Notes: generated by a model from the letters alone, not told the origin. 64,000 bases of DNA from Campylobacter lari subsp. concheus (GCF_008245025.1 NZ_CP043426.1:806001-870000); one strand, 5' to 3'. Counted from the first letter of the stretch, positions 44,052 through 56,033 are shown. Numbers and translations are program-made.

Positions 44052-45027
44052 AGAAGTTGATTTTGAAAATTTTTTAAAATTTAATTTTGATCTTTTAATT
44101 GATGCAAGAAGTCCCAAAGAATACAAACTTGCTCATATAAAATCTGCGCAAAATTACTACGCACTTAATGATAATGAATTTGAAGAAATAGGCACACTTT
44201 ATAAGAAAAACAAGGGCTTAGCTAAAGCAAAAGGTGCAAGTTATATTTGCGAAAATATGAGTAAGCATATTAATAAAATTTATCAAAATTATAAAATAGG
44301 CTCTTTGGTGGGAACTTATTGCGCAAGAGGTGGTAAAAGATCAAAAGCTATTGCTTTAATCTTAGCTGAACTTGGTTATAGGGTTGTAAGATTAGAGGGT
44401 GGATATAAAGCCTATAGAAGTTATGTGAGTGAGTTTTTTACTAAAGATTTAAATATTGAGTTTTTATGTCTTTGTGGTAATACAGCAAGTGGCAAAAGTG
44501 ATTTAATCCAAACTTTGGATAATGCTTTAAATTTAGAAAAACTTGCTAATCATCAAGGATCAAGTTTTGGTAAAATTTATGGAGAACAACCAAGCCAAAA
44601 AGCTTTTGAAGATGAATTGTTTTATTTTTTAAAAGATTATACCCATAAAACTTGTTTTATAGAAGCTGAAAGCAGGCAGATTGGAAATTTAACTATCCCG
44701 CTAAATTTATACAATAGCATGCAAAAAGCTAAGAAAATTTGGTGTGAATGTGACACGAATTTACGTGTTCAAAGAGTTTTGAAAAACTATGCTCCAATGG
44801 ATAAAAAAGTATTTTATCAATGTGTTGAAAAAATATCACCTTATATCAGCAAGGATTTTAAACTAAGACTTTGTCAAAATTATGAAGAAAACAATTTAGA
44901 ACTTTGTGTAAAAATGCTTTTTGAATATTATGATAAAGTATATAAAAAACCTACAAAAATTGATTATTTTATCGATAGCTCTAATTTAGATGAAGCTAAA
45001 GAATATCTTATGAGTTTAAACTCATAA
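44044..45027 (+). CDS. selU: tRNA 2-selenouridine synthase
   Basis: It replaces sulfur with selenium at the wobble 2-thiouridine of tRNAs for Lys, Glu and Gln, using selenophosphate. The 327-residue protein has a rhodanese domain (LIDARSPKEYKLAHI and the loop GTYCARGGKRSKAI with the catalytic cysteine near residue 96). A P-loop domain follows (FLCLCGNTASGKSDLIQTL). It fits with the SelW-like selenoprotein at 5354. Its end overlaps the convergent phosphate permease gene by 6 nt. Confidence 0.93.
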   Translation: MYKEVDFENFLKFNFDLLIDARSPKEYKLAHIKSAQNYYALNDNEFEEIGTLYKKNKGLAKAKGASYICENMSKHINKIYQNYKIGSLVGTYCARGGKRSKAIALILAELGYRVVRLEGGYKAYRSYVSEFFTKDLNIEFLCLCGNTASGKSDLIQTLDNALNLEKLANHQGSSFGKIYGEQPSQKAFEDELFYFLKDYTHKTCFIEAESRQIGNLTIPLNLYNSMQKAKKIWCECDTNLRVQRVLKNYAPMDKKVFYQCVEKISPYISKDFKLRLCQNYEENNLELCVKMLFEYYDKVYKKPTKIDYFIDSSNLDEAKEYLMSLNS

Positions 45028-46542
45028 GATTGTATTTGCAAAGATAATAAAAATAATACTTGAAAGAATTCCAGCAACTGGTAAAGTAATCACCCATGCT
45101 AAACCAATAGGTTTCATCATAGCCCATTTAGCATCTTTATTAAATACTCCTATACCTAAAACTGCACCAATTAAAATATGGGTTGAGCTAACTGGAATTC
45201 CAAGTTGAGTAGCTAAAAGTATAACAATACTTGCGCCAAGTTCAGCACTAAAACCTGTTGTTGGTTTAATTTCAGCAAGTTTTGAACCCACAGTTTGAAT
45301 GACTTCTTTACCTAAAAACCAAAGCCCAATAACTAAAGCTATACCAAACATAAGCATTACAGCAAAAGGTACTGGTGAGCTAGGATTAATGGTATCATTT
45401 TTAAGCACATCTAAAATTGCAGCAAATGGTCCAAGAGCATTAGCTATATCATTAGCTCCATGTGAAAAAGCAAAACTTGAAGCAGTAAAAATTTGAAACC
45501 ACGAAAAAATCTTTTCTATGGTTTTATTAACCTGAGTTTTTTTCATCAATCTCACAACTGCTAAAGTAACAATATAAGCAAAAATAGAAATAATCGAAAC
45601 TATCCATAAATTTTGCATTACATCTAAAGTAGAAACATTATTTAAACCCTTAAATAAAAACATAGAAGCAATAGTCAATGCGCCTACACCTGCTATTAAA
45701 GGAACGTGAAATTTCATTCTTGAAAAAACATCTATATTTTTTTCTTTTTCTTTTAGCTCTTTGATTTTTAACTTGTATTCACTTCTTTTTTCATCATCAT
45801 CTAAAACAATAGCACTAAGTTCTTTGATTTGCTCTTCTTGGCTTTTGTTTTTTAAATTTTTAAAATATTCTTCTTTAAATGCTTTTTTTTCTTTTTTGAT
45901 TTCTTTTACTACAAGAGTTATTTCTTCTGATGGTTTTAGGATTTTTTTATAAATATAAGCATAAATTAAATACGCCACAAGCCCACCAAGCAAAGGTGAA
46001 ATAACCCAACTCATAGCTATTTTATAAATACCATTCCAATTTACCATAGATAATGCTTGATCTTGATCAAAAAATACAAACCCCATAGCAATACTTGAAC
46101 CTACAATACCTCCTATAATACTATGAGTAGTAGAAACTGGAAGTCCTTTTTTGGTCGCCACAAAAAGCCAAATTCCTGAACTTAATAAAGCTGAGAGCAT
46201 TACACATACAAACACCATAGGATTAACCCCATCAGGTAAAACCACTATACCACTTCTTATAGTATTTGTTACTTCTCCTCCTGCAAACACAGCTCCGCTT
46301 AATTCAAATACTGCTGCAATAATCAAAGCTTGTTTTATGGTAACAGTTTTAGCCCCCACGCTAGTGCCAAATGAATTTGCTACATCATTACCACCAACAT
46401 TAAAGGCCATGAAAATACCAAATATACTAGCAAGGATAAATAATATCATGGAATTATTAGGAATATAATTATATCCCCAGACAAAAAAACATAAAACACT
46501 CACAATAAAAATAAAAAATGCAATAGCATTATCTTTACTCAA
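45022..46542 (-). CDS. PiT family inorganic phosphate transporter
   Basis: The 506-residue membrane protein carries the duplicated PiT signature: FNVGGNDVANSFGTSVGAKT in the N-half and FSHGANDIANALGPFA in the C-half. A lysine/glutamate-rich cytoplasmic insert lies between (about residues 215-270). VSTTHSIIGGIVG and VSSTHILIGAVLG are the paired loops. It imports phosphate as a metal complex. It is monocistronic. Confidence 0.93.
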   Translation of the reverse strand: MSKDNAIAFFIFIVSVLCFFVWGYNYIPNNSMILFILASIFGIFMAFNVGGNDVANSFGTSVGAKTVTIKQALIIAAVFELSGAVFAGGEVTNTIRSGIVVLPDGVNPMVFVCVMLSALLSSGIWLFVATKKGLPVSTTHSIIGGIVGSSIAMGFVFFDQDQALSMVNWNGIYKIAMSWVISPLLGGLVAYLIYAYIYKKILKPSEEITLVVKEIKKEKKAFKEEYFKNLKNKSQEEQIKELSAIVLDDDEKRSEYKLKIKELKEKEKNIDVFSRMKFHVPLIAGVGALTIASMFLFKGLNNVSTLDVMQNLWIVSIISIFAYIVTLAVVRLMKKTQVNKTIEKIFSWFQIFTASSFAFSHGANDIANALGPFAAILDVLKNDTINPSSPVPFAVMLMFGIALVIGLWFLGKEVIQTVGSKLAEIKPTTGFSAELGASIVILLATQLGIPVSSTHILIGAVLGIGVFNKDAKWAMMKPIGLAWVITLPVAGILSSIIFIIFANTIL

Positions 46543-46588
46543 GTATTCTCCTTAAGAATTTATTTTAATGAATTAATTTTAGTAACTT

Positions 46589-48462
<1,874 letters not shown>

Positions 48463-48508
48463 TTATAAGTTTTTTGCTATTATACTTTAATTTTTTTAAG
48501 GAGAGCTG

Positions 48509-49468
48509 GTGCTAGGTATTGATATGGGTTCAAATACATTAAGAGCTGTTTTAATGGATGAGAATTTTAATAAATTAAAAAGCGAAGAATTTATCATAGG
48601 GGCAGCTAAAAATATGCAAAATGACACCATTAGCGATGAAGCCGTAGAAAGAATTTTTAACGCTTTAAAAATATTAAAAGAAAAAAATTATAACTTAAGT
48701 CAAGCCGAAGCAGTTGCCACAGCTGCTTTTAGAAAAGCAAAAAATACTGAGTTTATTTTTGAAAAAATTCAAAAAGAATTTAAACTTGATGTAAAATTAA
48801 TCGATGCAAAAACCGAAGCAAAATTAAGCATTTTAGGTATGCAAGAGCGTCTTAAATCTCTTAAGCTTTTTAGAAAAGACTTAAACTACTGTGATTTAGG
48901 TGGTGCTTCTTGTGAAATTTCAAATGATAAGTTTAGCAAAAGTTATGATTTTGGAATTATTAGTTTTTATGAAAGAATGTATTTTAAAGCTATAAAACCA
49001 AGTGCTTATGTAAGATTTTTTAAAAAATACCCACAAAATCTTGCACGTATTAAAGATGAAAAATTAAAAATTCATCTAAGCCCCTATCCTGCGCATCTAA
49101 AACAACTTGTCTTAAAAGCTTTTAATCTTAGTAAAGATATAAAATTAAAAGGAAATTTTTTCATATTAAATTCAGGAGTACCTACTACACTTTGTGCTTA
49201 TAAACAAAACATAAAATACAAAGATTATCTAGAAGAAAGTGTAAATGGCAAAATACTCAAACGCAAAGATTTTTTTGATTTTGCATTAAAAATTTGGAAT
49301 TTAGAACAAGAAAAAGCTAAAATTTATCTTGGAGAAAATAGAAAAAAATACCTCATAGCAGGCTCAATGATACTTTTTGCTTTATTTAATAAGCAAAAGC
49401 TCATTGTGATTGATGATGGTGTTAGAGAGGGTGTGTGTATAGCACATTTTAAAAATATCAAATTTTAA
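48509..49468 (+). CDS. Ppx/GppA family phosphatase
   Basis: The 319-residue protein has the ASKHA phosphate loops GIDMGSNTLRAVLMD at the start and YCDLGGASCEIS near residue 127. It lacks the C-terminal HD domain, so it is the short form of exopolyphosphatase/pppGpp phosphatase. The start codon is GTG (48509-48511), behind AAGGAGAG. Its exact substrate is not decidable. Confidence 0.85.
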   Translation: MLGIDMGSNTLRAVLMDENFNKLKSEEFIIGAAKNMQNDTISDEAVERIFNALKILKEKNYNLSQAEAVATAAFRKAKNTEFIFEKIQKEFKLDVKLIDAKTEAKLSILGMQERLKSLKLFRKDLNYCDLGGASCEISNDKFSKSYDFGIISFYERMYFKAIKPSAYVRFFKKYPQNLARIKDEKLKIHLSPYPAHLKQLVLKAFNLSKDIKLKGNFFILNSGVPTTLCAYKQNIKYKDYLEESVNGKILKRKDFFDFALKIWNLEQEKAKIYLGENRKKYLIAGSMILFALFNKQKLIVIDDGVREGVCIAHFKNIKF

Positions 49469-49478
49469 AGGAGAAAAA

Positions 49479-49922
49479 ATGGGTTTAAAAGATCAAATTT
49501 TAGAAGATATTAAAGAAGCTATGCGTAATAAAGATGATTTTAAAAGAAACACTTTAAGAACACTTAATGCTAGCTTTAAACAAATAGAAGTTGATGAAAG
49601 AATCACACTTAATGATGAAAGAATATATAAAATCATTGCAAGTGAGATTAAAAAAAGAAACGAAGCAGCTTTAGCTTTTTCTAAAGGCTCTAGAGAAGAT
49701 TTAGCACAAAAAGAACTCCAAGAAGTAGCTATTTTAAGTGCTTATTTACCAAAACAACTTAGCGATGAGGAATTAAAAAGTGAGCTAGAAAAACTTATAG
49801 AAAAATTACAAATTAACTCTTTAAAAGAACAAGGTATTTTGATGAAAGAAGCTAAAATATTTTTTGGCGCAAGCGTTGATGGTAAAAGACTTAATGAAAT
49901 GGTAAGAAAGCTTTTAGCATGA
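49479..49922 (+). CDS. GatB/YqeY domain protein
   Basis: The 147-residue helical protein has the family patterns MRNKDDFKRNTLRTLNA, IKKRNEAALAFSKGSR and LSAYLPKQLSDEEL, similar to the tRNA-binding tail domain of GatB. Its role is probably tRNA-related but not established. It lies 10 nt after the phosphatase and overlaps the nuclease by 4 nt. Confidence 0.9.
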   Translation: MGLKDQILEDIKEAMRNKDDFKRNTLRTLNASFKQIEVDERITLNDERIYKIIASEIKKRNEAALAFSKGSREDLAQKELQEVAILSAYLPKQLSDEELKSELEKLIEKLQINSLKEQGILMKEAKIFFGASVDGKRLNEMVRKLLA

Positions 49923-50572
49923 AAAAAGTTTTAACACTTTGCGCCTTAGCTTTAAGCTCTTTTGCTTATACTCAATATGAATTACACCCTAGCTTTAAAG
50001 CTTATTTTAAAGACTGCTCTTTATTGATGGATAAATATTATTATATTAATTGTTATGATTATAATTATAAAGGTACTAAGGCAATTGCTTATAAATTAGA
50101 AGCTAAAATTTTAAATCAAGGACATATCAAAAAACGCCCAAGATTTCAAGAAGATACAAATTTACCTAAAAAATACAGAACTTATTGGGAGGATTATCTA
50201 AGAAGTGGTTACACAAGAGGGCATGTCGTACCAAATCAATCCATGAATGCAACCCCACAAGCCCAACTTAGCACTTTTTTAATGAGCAACATAACTCCGC
50301 AAAAAAAAGATATTAATGCAGAAATTTGGAATGAAATTGAACAAAGAGAAAGATATTTAGCAAAGAAAAATAAAGAATTAGAAGTCTTGAATTTAGTACT
50401 TTATGATGATAAGCCAAAACGCATTAAAAATAACATAGCCATTCCTAGTTTTTATGTCAAAATTCTTAAGGCTAAAAATTTCAGTGAATGCTATAAAGTA
50501 CCAAATAACGATAATTTTGCAAGATTTGATAGAAATTATTTTAAGGAAGATTGTAAAAAATATATTGATTAA
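49919..50572 (+). CDS. Secreted DNA/RNA non-specific endonuclease
   Basis: The 217-residue protein has a signal peptide (KKVLTLCALALSSFAYTQ) and the beta-beta-alpha metal nuclease motif YTRGHVVPNQSMNA near residue 98, with the catalytic histidine. FLMSNITPQKKDINAEIW supplies the metal-binding asparagine. The family degrades extracellular or incoming DNA; in C. jejuni secreted nucleases of this family have been tied to loss of transformation. Confidence 0.88.
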   Translation: MKKVLTLCALALSSFAYTQYELHPSFKAYFKDCSLLMDKYYYINCYDYNYKGTKAIAYKLEAKILNQGHIKKRPRFQEDTNLPKKYRTYWEDYLRSGYTRGHVVPNQSMNATPQAQLSTFLMSNITPQKKDINAEIWNEIEQRERYLAKKNKELEVLNLVLYDDKPKRIKNNIAIPSFYVKILKAKNFSECYKVPNNDNFARFDRNYFKEDCKKYID

Positions 50573-50603
50573 ACTAGAAGCATAAGGCTTCTAGTTTAAT
50601 TTT
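50569..50603. terminator. Bidirectional terminator between the nuclease and dnaK
   Basis: TTAAACTAGAAGC (50569-50581) and GCTTCTAGTTTAA (50587-50599) form a 13 bp perfect stem with a 5 nt loop, followed by TTTTA. It overlaps the nuclease stop and ends right at the dnaK stop. Confidence 0.85.
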
Positions 50604-52464
50604 ACTCAACTTCAGCATCGATTACATCATCGTCTTTTTTCTTTTGGGCGTTTGGTTCTTCTTTTTTGTACATATTTTCTGCTAATTTATGAGAAACTTC
50701 ACTTAAAGCTTTCATTTTGCCTTCAATTTCTTCTTTAGAAGCATTTGCATTTTTCAATGTTTCTTTTAATTCATCTAAAGCTTTTTGAATATTTGCTTTA
50801 TCATCATCACCTACTTTATCTCCAAGTTCACTTAAAGATTTTTCTACTTGATGCACTAAACTATCAGCAGCATTTCTAGCTTCTACTGCTTCTTTGCGTT
50901 TTCTATCTTCTTCTTTGTGAAGCTCCGCATCTTTTACCATGTTATTGATTTCTTCTTCACTTAGTCCGCTTGAACCTGTGATTTTAATCTCTTGAGCTTT
51001 ACCTGTAGCTTTATCTTTTGCACTAACTGTTAAAATACCATTTGCATCAATATCAAAAGTTACTTCAATTTGTGGCATACCGCGAGGCGCTGGCGGAATT
51101 CCTTCAAGATTGAAATTTCCTAAAGATTTATTATCACGGCTAAATTCTCTCTCACCTTGTAAAACATTGATAGTAACTGCACTTTGATTATCTTCAGCAG
51201 TTGAGAAAACTTGCTCTTTTTTAGTTGGTATAGTTGTACCTTTTTCAATGATTTTAGTCATCACCCCACCTAAAGTTTCAATACCTAAAGAAAGCGGAGT
51301 AACATCAAGTAATAATACATCTTTAACATCACCTTTAATAACCGCACCTTGAATCGCTGCGCCAATTGCAACAACCTCATCAGGATTTACTGATTTATTA
51401 AGCTCTTTACCAAAAGCTTTTTTAACTTCTTCTTGTACTAGTGGAACACGAGTAGAACCACCCACCATAACAATTTCTTTTACTTCGCTTTTATCAAGCC
51501 CTGCATCTTTTACTACTTCGTTAATCTTACTAATAGTTTCAGCAACTAAACCATCAATCATACTTTCAAATTTAGCTCTTGTTAGAGTTTTAGTTAAGTG
51601 TTTTGGACCACTTGCATCAGCTGTAATAAATGGTAAATTAATATTAGTTTCATTAGCTGAACTTAATTCTTTTTTAGCATTTTCAGCCGCTTCTTTTAAT
51701 CTTTGTAAAGCCATTACATCGTTTTTAAGATCAATACCTGTTTCATCTTTAAACTCATTTGCTAAAAAGTCGATTAATTTATTATCAAAATCATCACCAC
51801 CTAAAAACGCATTACCACCAGTTGCTAAAACTTCTACAACATTATCACCTGTTTCAAGCACAGTAACATCAAATGTACCACCACCTAAATCATAAACTAC
51901 AATTTTTTCACTTTCTTTTTTATCAAGTCCATACGCTAAAGCTGCTGCTGTTGGCTCGTTTATAATTCTTAATACATTCAATCCTGCAATTTGTCCTGCT
52001 TCTTTTGTAGCTTTTCTTTGTGCATCATTAAAATACGCTGGAACAGTAATAACCGCATCTTCTACTTTTTCACCCAAGAAAGCCTCTGCATCTTCTTTTA
52101 ATTTCATCAAAACTTTTGCTGAAATTTCTTGTGGAGTATAAATTTTACCTGCTATTTCAATCGCACAAGCTCCATTTCTTTCTGTGATATGATAAGGCAA
52201 GCGATTTTTAGCTTCTTTTGCTGCCTCTTCATTGATCATTAAACCCATAATTCTTTTTATAGAATAAATAGTTTTTTCAGGATTAGTAACCGCTTGACGC
52301 TTAGCGCTATCTCCAACTAAAACTTCACCTTTATCTGTAAAAGCAACTACTGAAGGAGTAGTATTTTTACCTTCTTTATTTGGGATAACTTTACTCTCAC
52401 CTCTTTCATACACACTCACACAAGAATTTGTTGTACCTAAATCTATACCTATAACTTTTGCCAT
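50602..52464 (-). CDS. dnaK: Chaperone protein DnaK (Hsp70)
   Basis: The 620-residue Hsp70 starts [19 protein letters not shown] and has [33 protein letters not shown] and [15 protein letters not shown] in the ATPase domain. The substrate-binding domain and a helical lid end with Glu/Asp-rich [13 protein letters not shown]. It refolds proteins with GrpE as exchange factor. It is third in the hrcA-grpE-dnaK operon. Confidence 0.98.
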   Translation of the reverse strand: MAKVIGIDLGTTNSCVSVYERGESKVIPNKEGKNTTPSVVAFTDKGEVLVGDSAKRQAVTNPEKTIYSIKRIMGLMINEEAAKEAKNRLPYHITERNGACAIEIAGKIYTPQEISAKVLMKLKEDAEAFLGEKVEDAVITVPAYFNDAQRKATKEAGQIAGLNVLRIINEPTAAALAYGLDKKESEKIVVYDLGGGTFDVTVLETGDNVVEVLATGGNAFLGGDDFDNKLIDFLANEFKDETGIDLKNDVMALQRLKEAAENAKKELSSANETNINLPFITADASGPKHLTKTLTRAKFESMIDGLVAETISKINEVVKDAGLDKSEVKEIVMVGGSTRVPLVQEEVKKAFGKELNKSVNPDEVVAIGAAIQGAVIKGDVKDVLLLDVTPLSLGIETLGGVMTKIIEKGTTIPTKKEQVFSTAEDNQSAVTINVLQGEREFSRDNKSLGNFNLEGIPPAPRGMPQIEVTFDIDANGILTVSAKDKATGKAQEIKITGSSGLSEEEINNMVKDAELHKEEDRKRKEAVEARNAADSLVHQVEKSLSELGDKVGDDDKANIQKALDELKETLKNANASKEEIEGKMKALSEVSHKLAENMYKKEEPNAQKKKDDDVIDAEVE

Positions 52465-52486
52465 TTTTTATCCTTTTTATTAAATT

Positions 52487-52996
52487 TTATTTTGCAACAC
52501 TAACTTTTGCTGACCTAATCACTCTATCATTCATCATATAGCCCTTTTGTAAAAGCTGAACAATATGATTACTTTCATGATCAGCGCTTTCAACATGAAA
52601 CATTGCTTCATGTAAATTTGGATCAAACTCACCATTTGCTTCTATTGCTTTAACCATATGCTTTTCAAGTTTTTTCAAAAGCAAATCTAAAGTGTTTTGA
52701 ACCCCTTCTTTGATTTTTAAACTTAATTCATCATTGGCTTCTACATTAATAGCCGCCTCTAATGCATCAACTACATCAAGCAAATCTTTAGCAAAACTTT
52801 CATTTGCATAAATTGTTGCTGCAATTTTTTCTTTTTCCATTCTTTTTTTGATATTTTCAAATTCAGCATTTGCTCTTAAATAAGTATCTTTTAACTCATT
52901 ATACTCTACTTGAAGTTTTTCTAATTCATTGTTTTGACTCTCTGAATTTTCCACTGCTTCTTCTTGCATTTGCTCATTTTGCTTTTCTTCGCTCAC
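52487..52996 (-). CDS. grpE: Nucleotide exchange factor GrpE
   Basis: The 169-residue protein has an acidic N-terminus, a long coiled coil ([20 protein letters not shown] then [16 protein letters not shown]) and the C-terminal beta domain with [16 protein letters not shown] and [18 protein letters not shown]. It releases ADP from DnaK. It overlaps hrcA by 4 nt. Confidence 0.96.
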   Translation of the reverse strand: MSEEKQNEQMQEEAVENSESQNNELEKLQVEYNELKDTYLRANAEFENIKKRMEKEKIAATIYANESFAKDLLDVVDALEAAINVEANDELSLKIKEGVQNTLDLLLKKLEKHMVKAIEANGEFDPNLHEAMFHVESADHESNHIVQLLQKGYMMNDRVIRSAKVSVAK

Positions 52997-53775
52997 GCAG
53001 CCTCCTTTATAATATTTAACATTGTTTTAAAATCAGAATACACACTACCAGCAAAAACCACATTAGATTCTTTGCCCAAAAATGTACTCTTAAGCTTTAA
53101 CCCCATAAAACCCTCTTCAAACAAAGGATCAAATTGCAATTTATCATTAAAATAAAATCCAATTTGAGGAGATAAAAGCTTAGCAAATTCATCATTTTGA
53201 TAAATTTGATAAACTTTACTCTCATTATATCTATAATAAACCATAGCCTCTTTTAACATAGCAATTTTCTCTAACAATTCTTTAAACTCAACTCTAAAAG
53301 CTAATTTTTCAATATTTTTTAGATCAAGTCCTATAAGTCTTTGCAAGAAAATCAAACTATCTTGACTAAATCTTAAAACCAACTCATTTTTCCCAAAATC
53401 AAGTATAATAAATTTATCATTAACCTTGGTAATATCTTGTAAAATAAGCTCATCGCCACCATAAACTAAGGTATAAATTTCAAACTTATCAAGTAAAAAC
53501 TCTAACAAAGCAAGATCGTTAATCACAATCTCATCTTCACAAATTTGCTCATACCAATAAGCCTTCATAGCAGTAAAAGTTGGTATACGACCACTGCTAA
53601 TGTGAAGTTGTGTTAATACACCTTCATCACTTAATTTTTTAAAATAAACTCTTATAGTAGAAGCGGGTATGCTAACTTTATGATTTAACTCGTTAGAACC
53701 CACAGGATTATTACCCTCTAAATAGGTCTCAATGATGGTTTTTAAAATTAAATCTTTTTTACTATAAGACTTCAC
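52993..53775 (-). CDS. hrcA: Heat-inducible transcription repressor HrcA
   Basis: The 260-residue repressor has an N-terminal winged helix ([15 protein letters not shown] then [19 protein letters not shown]). The rest is shorter than in model HrcA proteins (about 340), as is usual in Campylobacter. It controls its own operon through CIRCE. The operator lies 23-49 nt upstream of its start, so autoregulation follows directly. Confidence 0.92.
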   Translation of the reverse strand: MKSYSKKDLILKTIIETYLEGNNPVGSNELNHKVSIPASTIRVYFKKLSDEGVLTQLHISSGRIPTFTAMKAYWYEQICEDEIVINDLALLEFLLDKFEIYTLVYGGDELILQDITKVNDKFIILDFGKNELVLRFSQDSLIFLQRLIGLDLKNIEKLAFRVEFKELLEKIAMLKEAMVYYRYNESKVYQIYQNDEFAKLLSPQIGFYFNDKLQFDPLFEEGFMGLKLKSTFLGKESNVVFAGSVYSDFKTMLNIIKEAA

Positions 53776-53797
53776 TACAAAACCTTAGTTTTTTAAT

Positions 53798-53824
53798 TTA
53801 GCACTCAATGTTTTTAAGTGACAA
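53798..53824 (-). promoter_or_regulatory. CIRCE operator of hrcA-grpE-dnaK
   Basis: TTAGCACTC (53798-53806), a 9 nt spacer and AAGTGACAA (53816-53824) match the CIRCE consensus TTAGCACTC-N9-GAGTGCTAA perfectly in one arm and at 7 of 9 positions in the other. It lies over the predicted transcription start of the operon, where HrcA binding would block initiation. Confidence 0.88.
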
Positions 53825-53828
53825 AATA

Positions 53829-53857
53829 ATTATACAACTTTAGTATAATAATGTCAA
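53829..53857 (-). promoter_or_regulatory. Consensus sigma-70 promoter of the hrcA operon
   Basis: On the minus strand TTGACA (53852-53857) and TATAAT (53829-53834) are 17 bp apart, a perfect match. The start falls near 53822 at the edge of the CIRCE element. This is one of two perfect promoters noticed in the window; the other drives the antisense RNA at 573-601. Confidence 0.85.
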
Positions 53858-54013
53858 GTTATTTTTAAATAAAAATATTTAAAATAATTTAGTCTATATA
53901 ACTAAAGTTTATTTATCCATTTATATATAATATATAAAAATTTATTTTTCAGTTTTTTTAAAAGAAAAGATAATATAATTGCGTCTAGCAATATTTTTTA
54001 AAAGGTTTATAAT

Positions 54014-54145
54014 AATGAAAAATCTTACTTTAAGAGAAAAGCAAGATCTTGAAGCTTATGTATTTTCTAATATAGAAAGAAAAAAAATGGCTTTGAGTAG
54101 AATTTTAAAATTATATTATTTAAGATTTTTTAGATTAGTTTTTTA
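54014..54145 (+). CDS. Small basic protein, 43 aa, hypothetical
   Basis: The ORF starts MKNLTLREKQDLEAY and ends with hydrophobic-basic KLYYLRFFRLVF. It has its own TATAAT (53974-53979) and an AAAAGG ribosome site 10 nt before the ATG. It overlaps the end of the convergent gene at 54135 by 11 nt. No family is recognised. The amphipathic basic tail suggests membrane or nucleic-acid contact. The intervening 53825-54013 is otherwise AT-rich regulatory DNA. Confidence 0.6.
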
Positions 54146-54764
54146 ATTTATATTTTCTCATACTCTCTTTTGCGAAGGATAAATCTTTAAAATCAGGAGA
54201 TGAGATTAACTCCATACAAGTTTTATCCAAATTTTCCATTCCACTTACTTGCATACTAGCTTGTAAATTTTCATCTAAATATAAATCAAAAATTACACAA
54301 GCTTGGTTATTAACCTTGTAAAGAATTTTTCCACCTTTTTTCTCATCTAGTTTATACGCTTGTAATTTATCGTTTTTACTCATTTTCTTAATTTCATTTG
54401 CAAAAGATTGATGTAAGGTATAATAAATCATAAAATCGCGCATAATATTTTTAATATCAGCAATTTCTTTTCTTAGTTTTGATAAATCTTTAGCATATAA
54501 ACTTATAAATTGCGTATTTAAGTATTCATTTAGACTTTTTTCGTTTAAATTTTCACACAATGGATAAATTTTAACCACGAAAGCATTATTTTTAGCAAGC
54601 ACTATATCCACACAAGCTTGTTTGTTTTGTTTGTATTCTAAAAACAAAGCTTGACTTGAGTTTAAATTTAACGTGTTTTGCTTATTATAAGCAAAATCAC
54701 TTAAATCTTCGTAGATATTTGCATAAGAAAAAATTCCTATAAAAAGCAATAATAAAATTTTCAT
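54135..54764 (-). CDS. Exported protein of unknown function
   Basis: The 209-residue protein has a signal peptide (KILLLLFIGIFSYANIYE) and four cysteines in the mature part (QACVDIV, YPLCENLN, QACVIFDL and DKTCMEL). These could form two periplasmic disulfides. The middle is helical and lysine-rich. I recognise no family. It overlaps the upstream 78-residue gene by 4 nt and is the last gene of the flhA operon. Confidence 0.75.
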   Translation of the reverse strand: MKILLLLFIGIFSYANIYEDLSDFAYNKQNTLNLNSSQALFLEYKQNKQACVDIVLAKNNAFVVKIYPLCENLNEKSLNEYLNTQFISLYAKDLSKLRKEIADIKNIMRDFMIYYTLHQSFANEIKKMSKNDKLQAYKLDEKKGGKILYKVNNQACVIFDLYLDENLQASMQVSGMENLDKTCMELISSPDFKDLSFAKESMRKYKLKN

Positions 54765-54997
54765 TCAAATAAATCTTTATAATGATTTTTTAAGTACTCT
54801 ACTACCTCTAAGATCTCATCAACTCCTTCTTTTTGAGTATTTTGGCAAACTTCATCAATACAATCAATATAAATTTCAATTGCTTTTTCTAATTTTGATC
54901 TTTTTACCCCAGCAAATAACAGCATTGCTTCTAAAACTATGCTTAATTCATATTGTAAATTTTCTATTTCTTCTTTAAAATCATGATTTGTTTTCAT
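54761..54997 (-). CDS. Small acidic helical protein, unknown function
   Basis: The 78-residue protein is predicted to be all helical and acidic (EEIENLQYELSIVLEAML, then EKAIEIYIDCIDEVCQN). It has no membrane segment. It overlaps the DHH gene by 17 nt and the exported-protein gene by 4 nt, so it is translated with both. No family is recognised. Confidence 0.75.
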   Translation of the reverse strand: MKTNHDFKEEIENLQYELSIVLEAMLLFAGVKRSKLEKAIEIYIDCIDEVCQNTQKEGVDEILEVVEYLKNHYKDLFE

Positions 54998-56033
54998 TAT
55001 TTTCCTTTAATTCTTTGCTTTTAATCAAATCTACAAATTGTGCTTTTATAAAATCATAATTAGAGCTATCTTTATATGTGGCAAACAATCCACCACTAGC
55101 ATTTTTATGCCCTCCTCCATTGACCAAGCTTTTAGCCATCAAACTCACATCAATTTTATTATTTGCTCTAAAACTCAAGGTTTTTCTTGAGCTAAGATCA
55201 ACGAAAAAATCAAAATCAGGATTTTGCATTAAAAAATCATTTCCAATTACAGAAGTATTGCCTATATTTGAAGTTAATAAACCTTTACTTCCTTTATAAA
55301 ATACACTAAAATTTTCTTTATTTACACTTAGTCTTTCTACTACGAATTTAGAAATTAAATTGCTTAAGGTGTCATCATTTTCTTTTTTGAAAAAAGATTT
55401 TTTTAAACCATGTAAATCATCATCTAAATTAATATGAGCATTTTTTTGATGAATGTATTTTCTACAAACATCAAAAAGATAAAAAAGATATTTGATATTT
55501 TCTTGTGCAAACATTACTCTATTGATTTCTTTTGCGCCAGAAACCATACCAAGCAGTACTTTTCCAAGTTCAAAGTTCTCATCTTCACTCAACCAAATAT
55601 CTACTGCATTCACCACATCTACAAATTCTGACAAGGCTTTATTTTCACCACAACATTTACTAAAAAAATCATAAACAATCTTAGTAGCACATCTTTTATC
55701 ATCTAAAAAATACCAAGGATATTTTTGCATACATTCTAAGCCACTTTGATGATGATCTAAAAGTAAAAGTTTGATTTTTTTACCTTGTATGGCTTTTTGA
55801 AAATCTTCACATTGACTTAAAGTTAAATTTAAATCCGTGATTAAAATCACAAATTCTTCATTAGGATTTTGCTTTAAATCTTCCTCTATATTTTTAAAAA
55901 TCACATTAAAATTTTCATTAATCTCTTTACCATAATTAGAATTATAAAAATAACAATTCTTAAAATAAAAATCTAGCACATACTGACAAGCATAGCCATC
56001 TAAATCCGTATGTGAAAGATGATAAATTTTCAT
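54981..56033 (-). CDS. DHH family phosphoesterase
   Basis: The 350-residue protein has the DHH-superfamily metal motifs SHTDLDGYACQYVLD at the start, ILITDLNLT and LLLDHHQSGLEC near residue 95, which is the DHH itself. The C-terminal DHHA1-like stretch ends NGGGHKNASGGLFATYK, which is the GGGH motif. Relatives include nanoRNases and cyclic-dinucleotide phosphodiesterases. It lies 9 nt after flhA. Confidence 0.88.
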   Translation of the reverse strand: MKIYHLSHTDLDGYACQYVLDFYFKNCYFYNSNYGKEINENFNVIFKNIEEDLKQNPNEEFVILITDLNLTLSQCEDFQKAIQGKKIKLLLLDHHQSGLECMQKYPWYFLDDKRCATKIVYDFFSKCCGENKALSEFVDVVNAVDIWLSEDENFELGKVLLGMVSGAKEINRVMFAQENIKYLFYLFDVCRKYIHQKNAHINLDDDLHGLKKSFFKKENDDTLSNLISKFVVERLSVNKENFSVFYKGSKGLLTSNIGNTSVIGNDFLMQNPDFDFFVDLSSRKTLSFRANNKIDVSLMAKSLVNGGGHKNASGGLFATYKDSSNYDFIKAQFVDLIKSKELKENNENKS

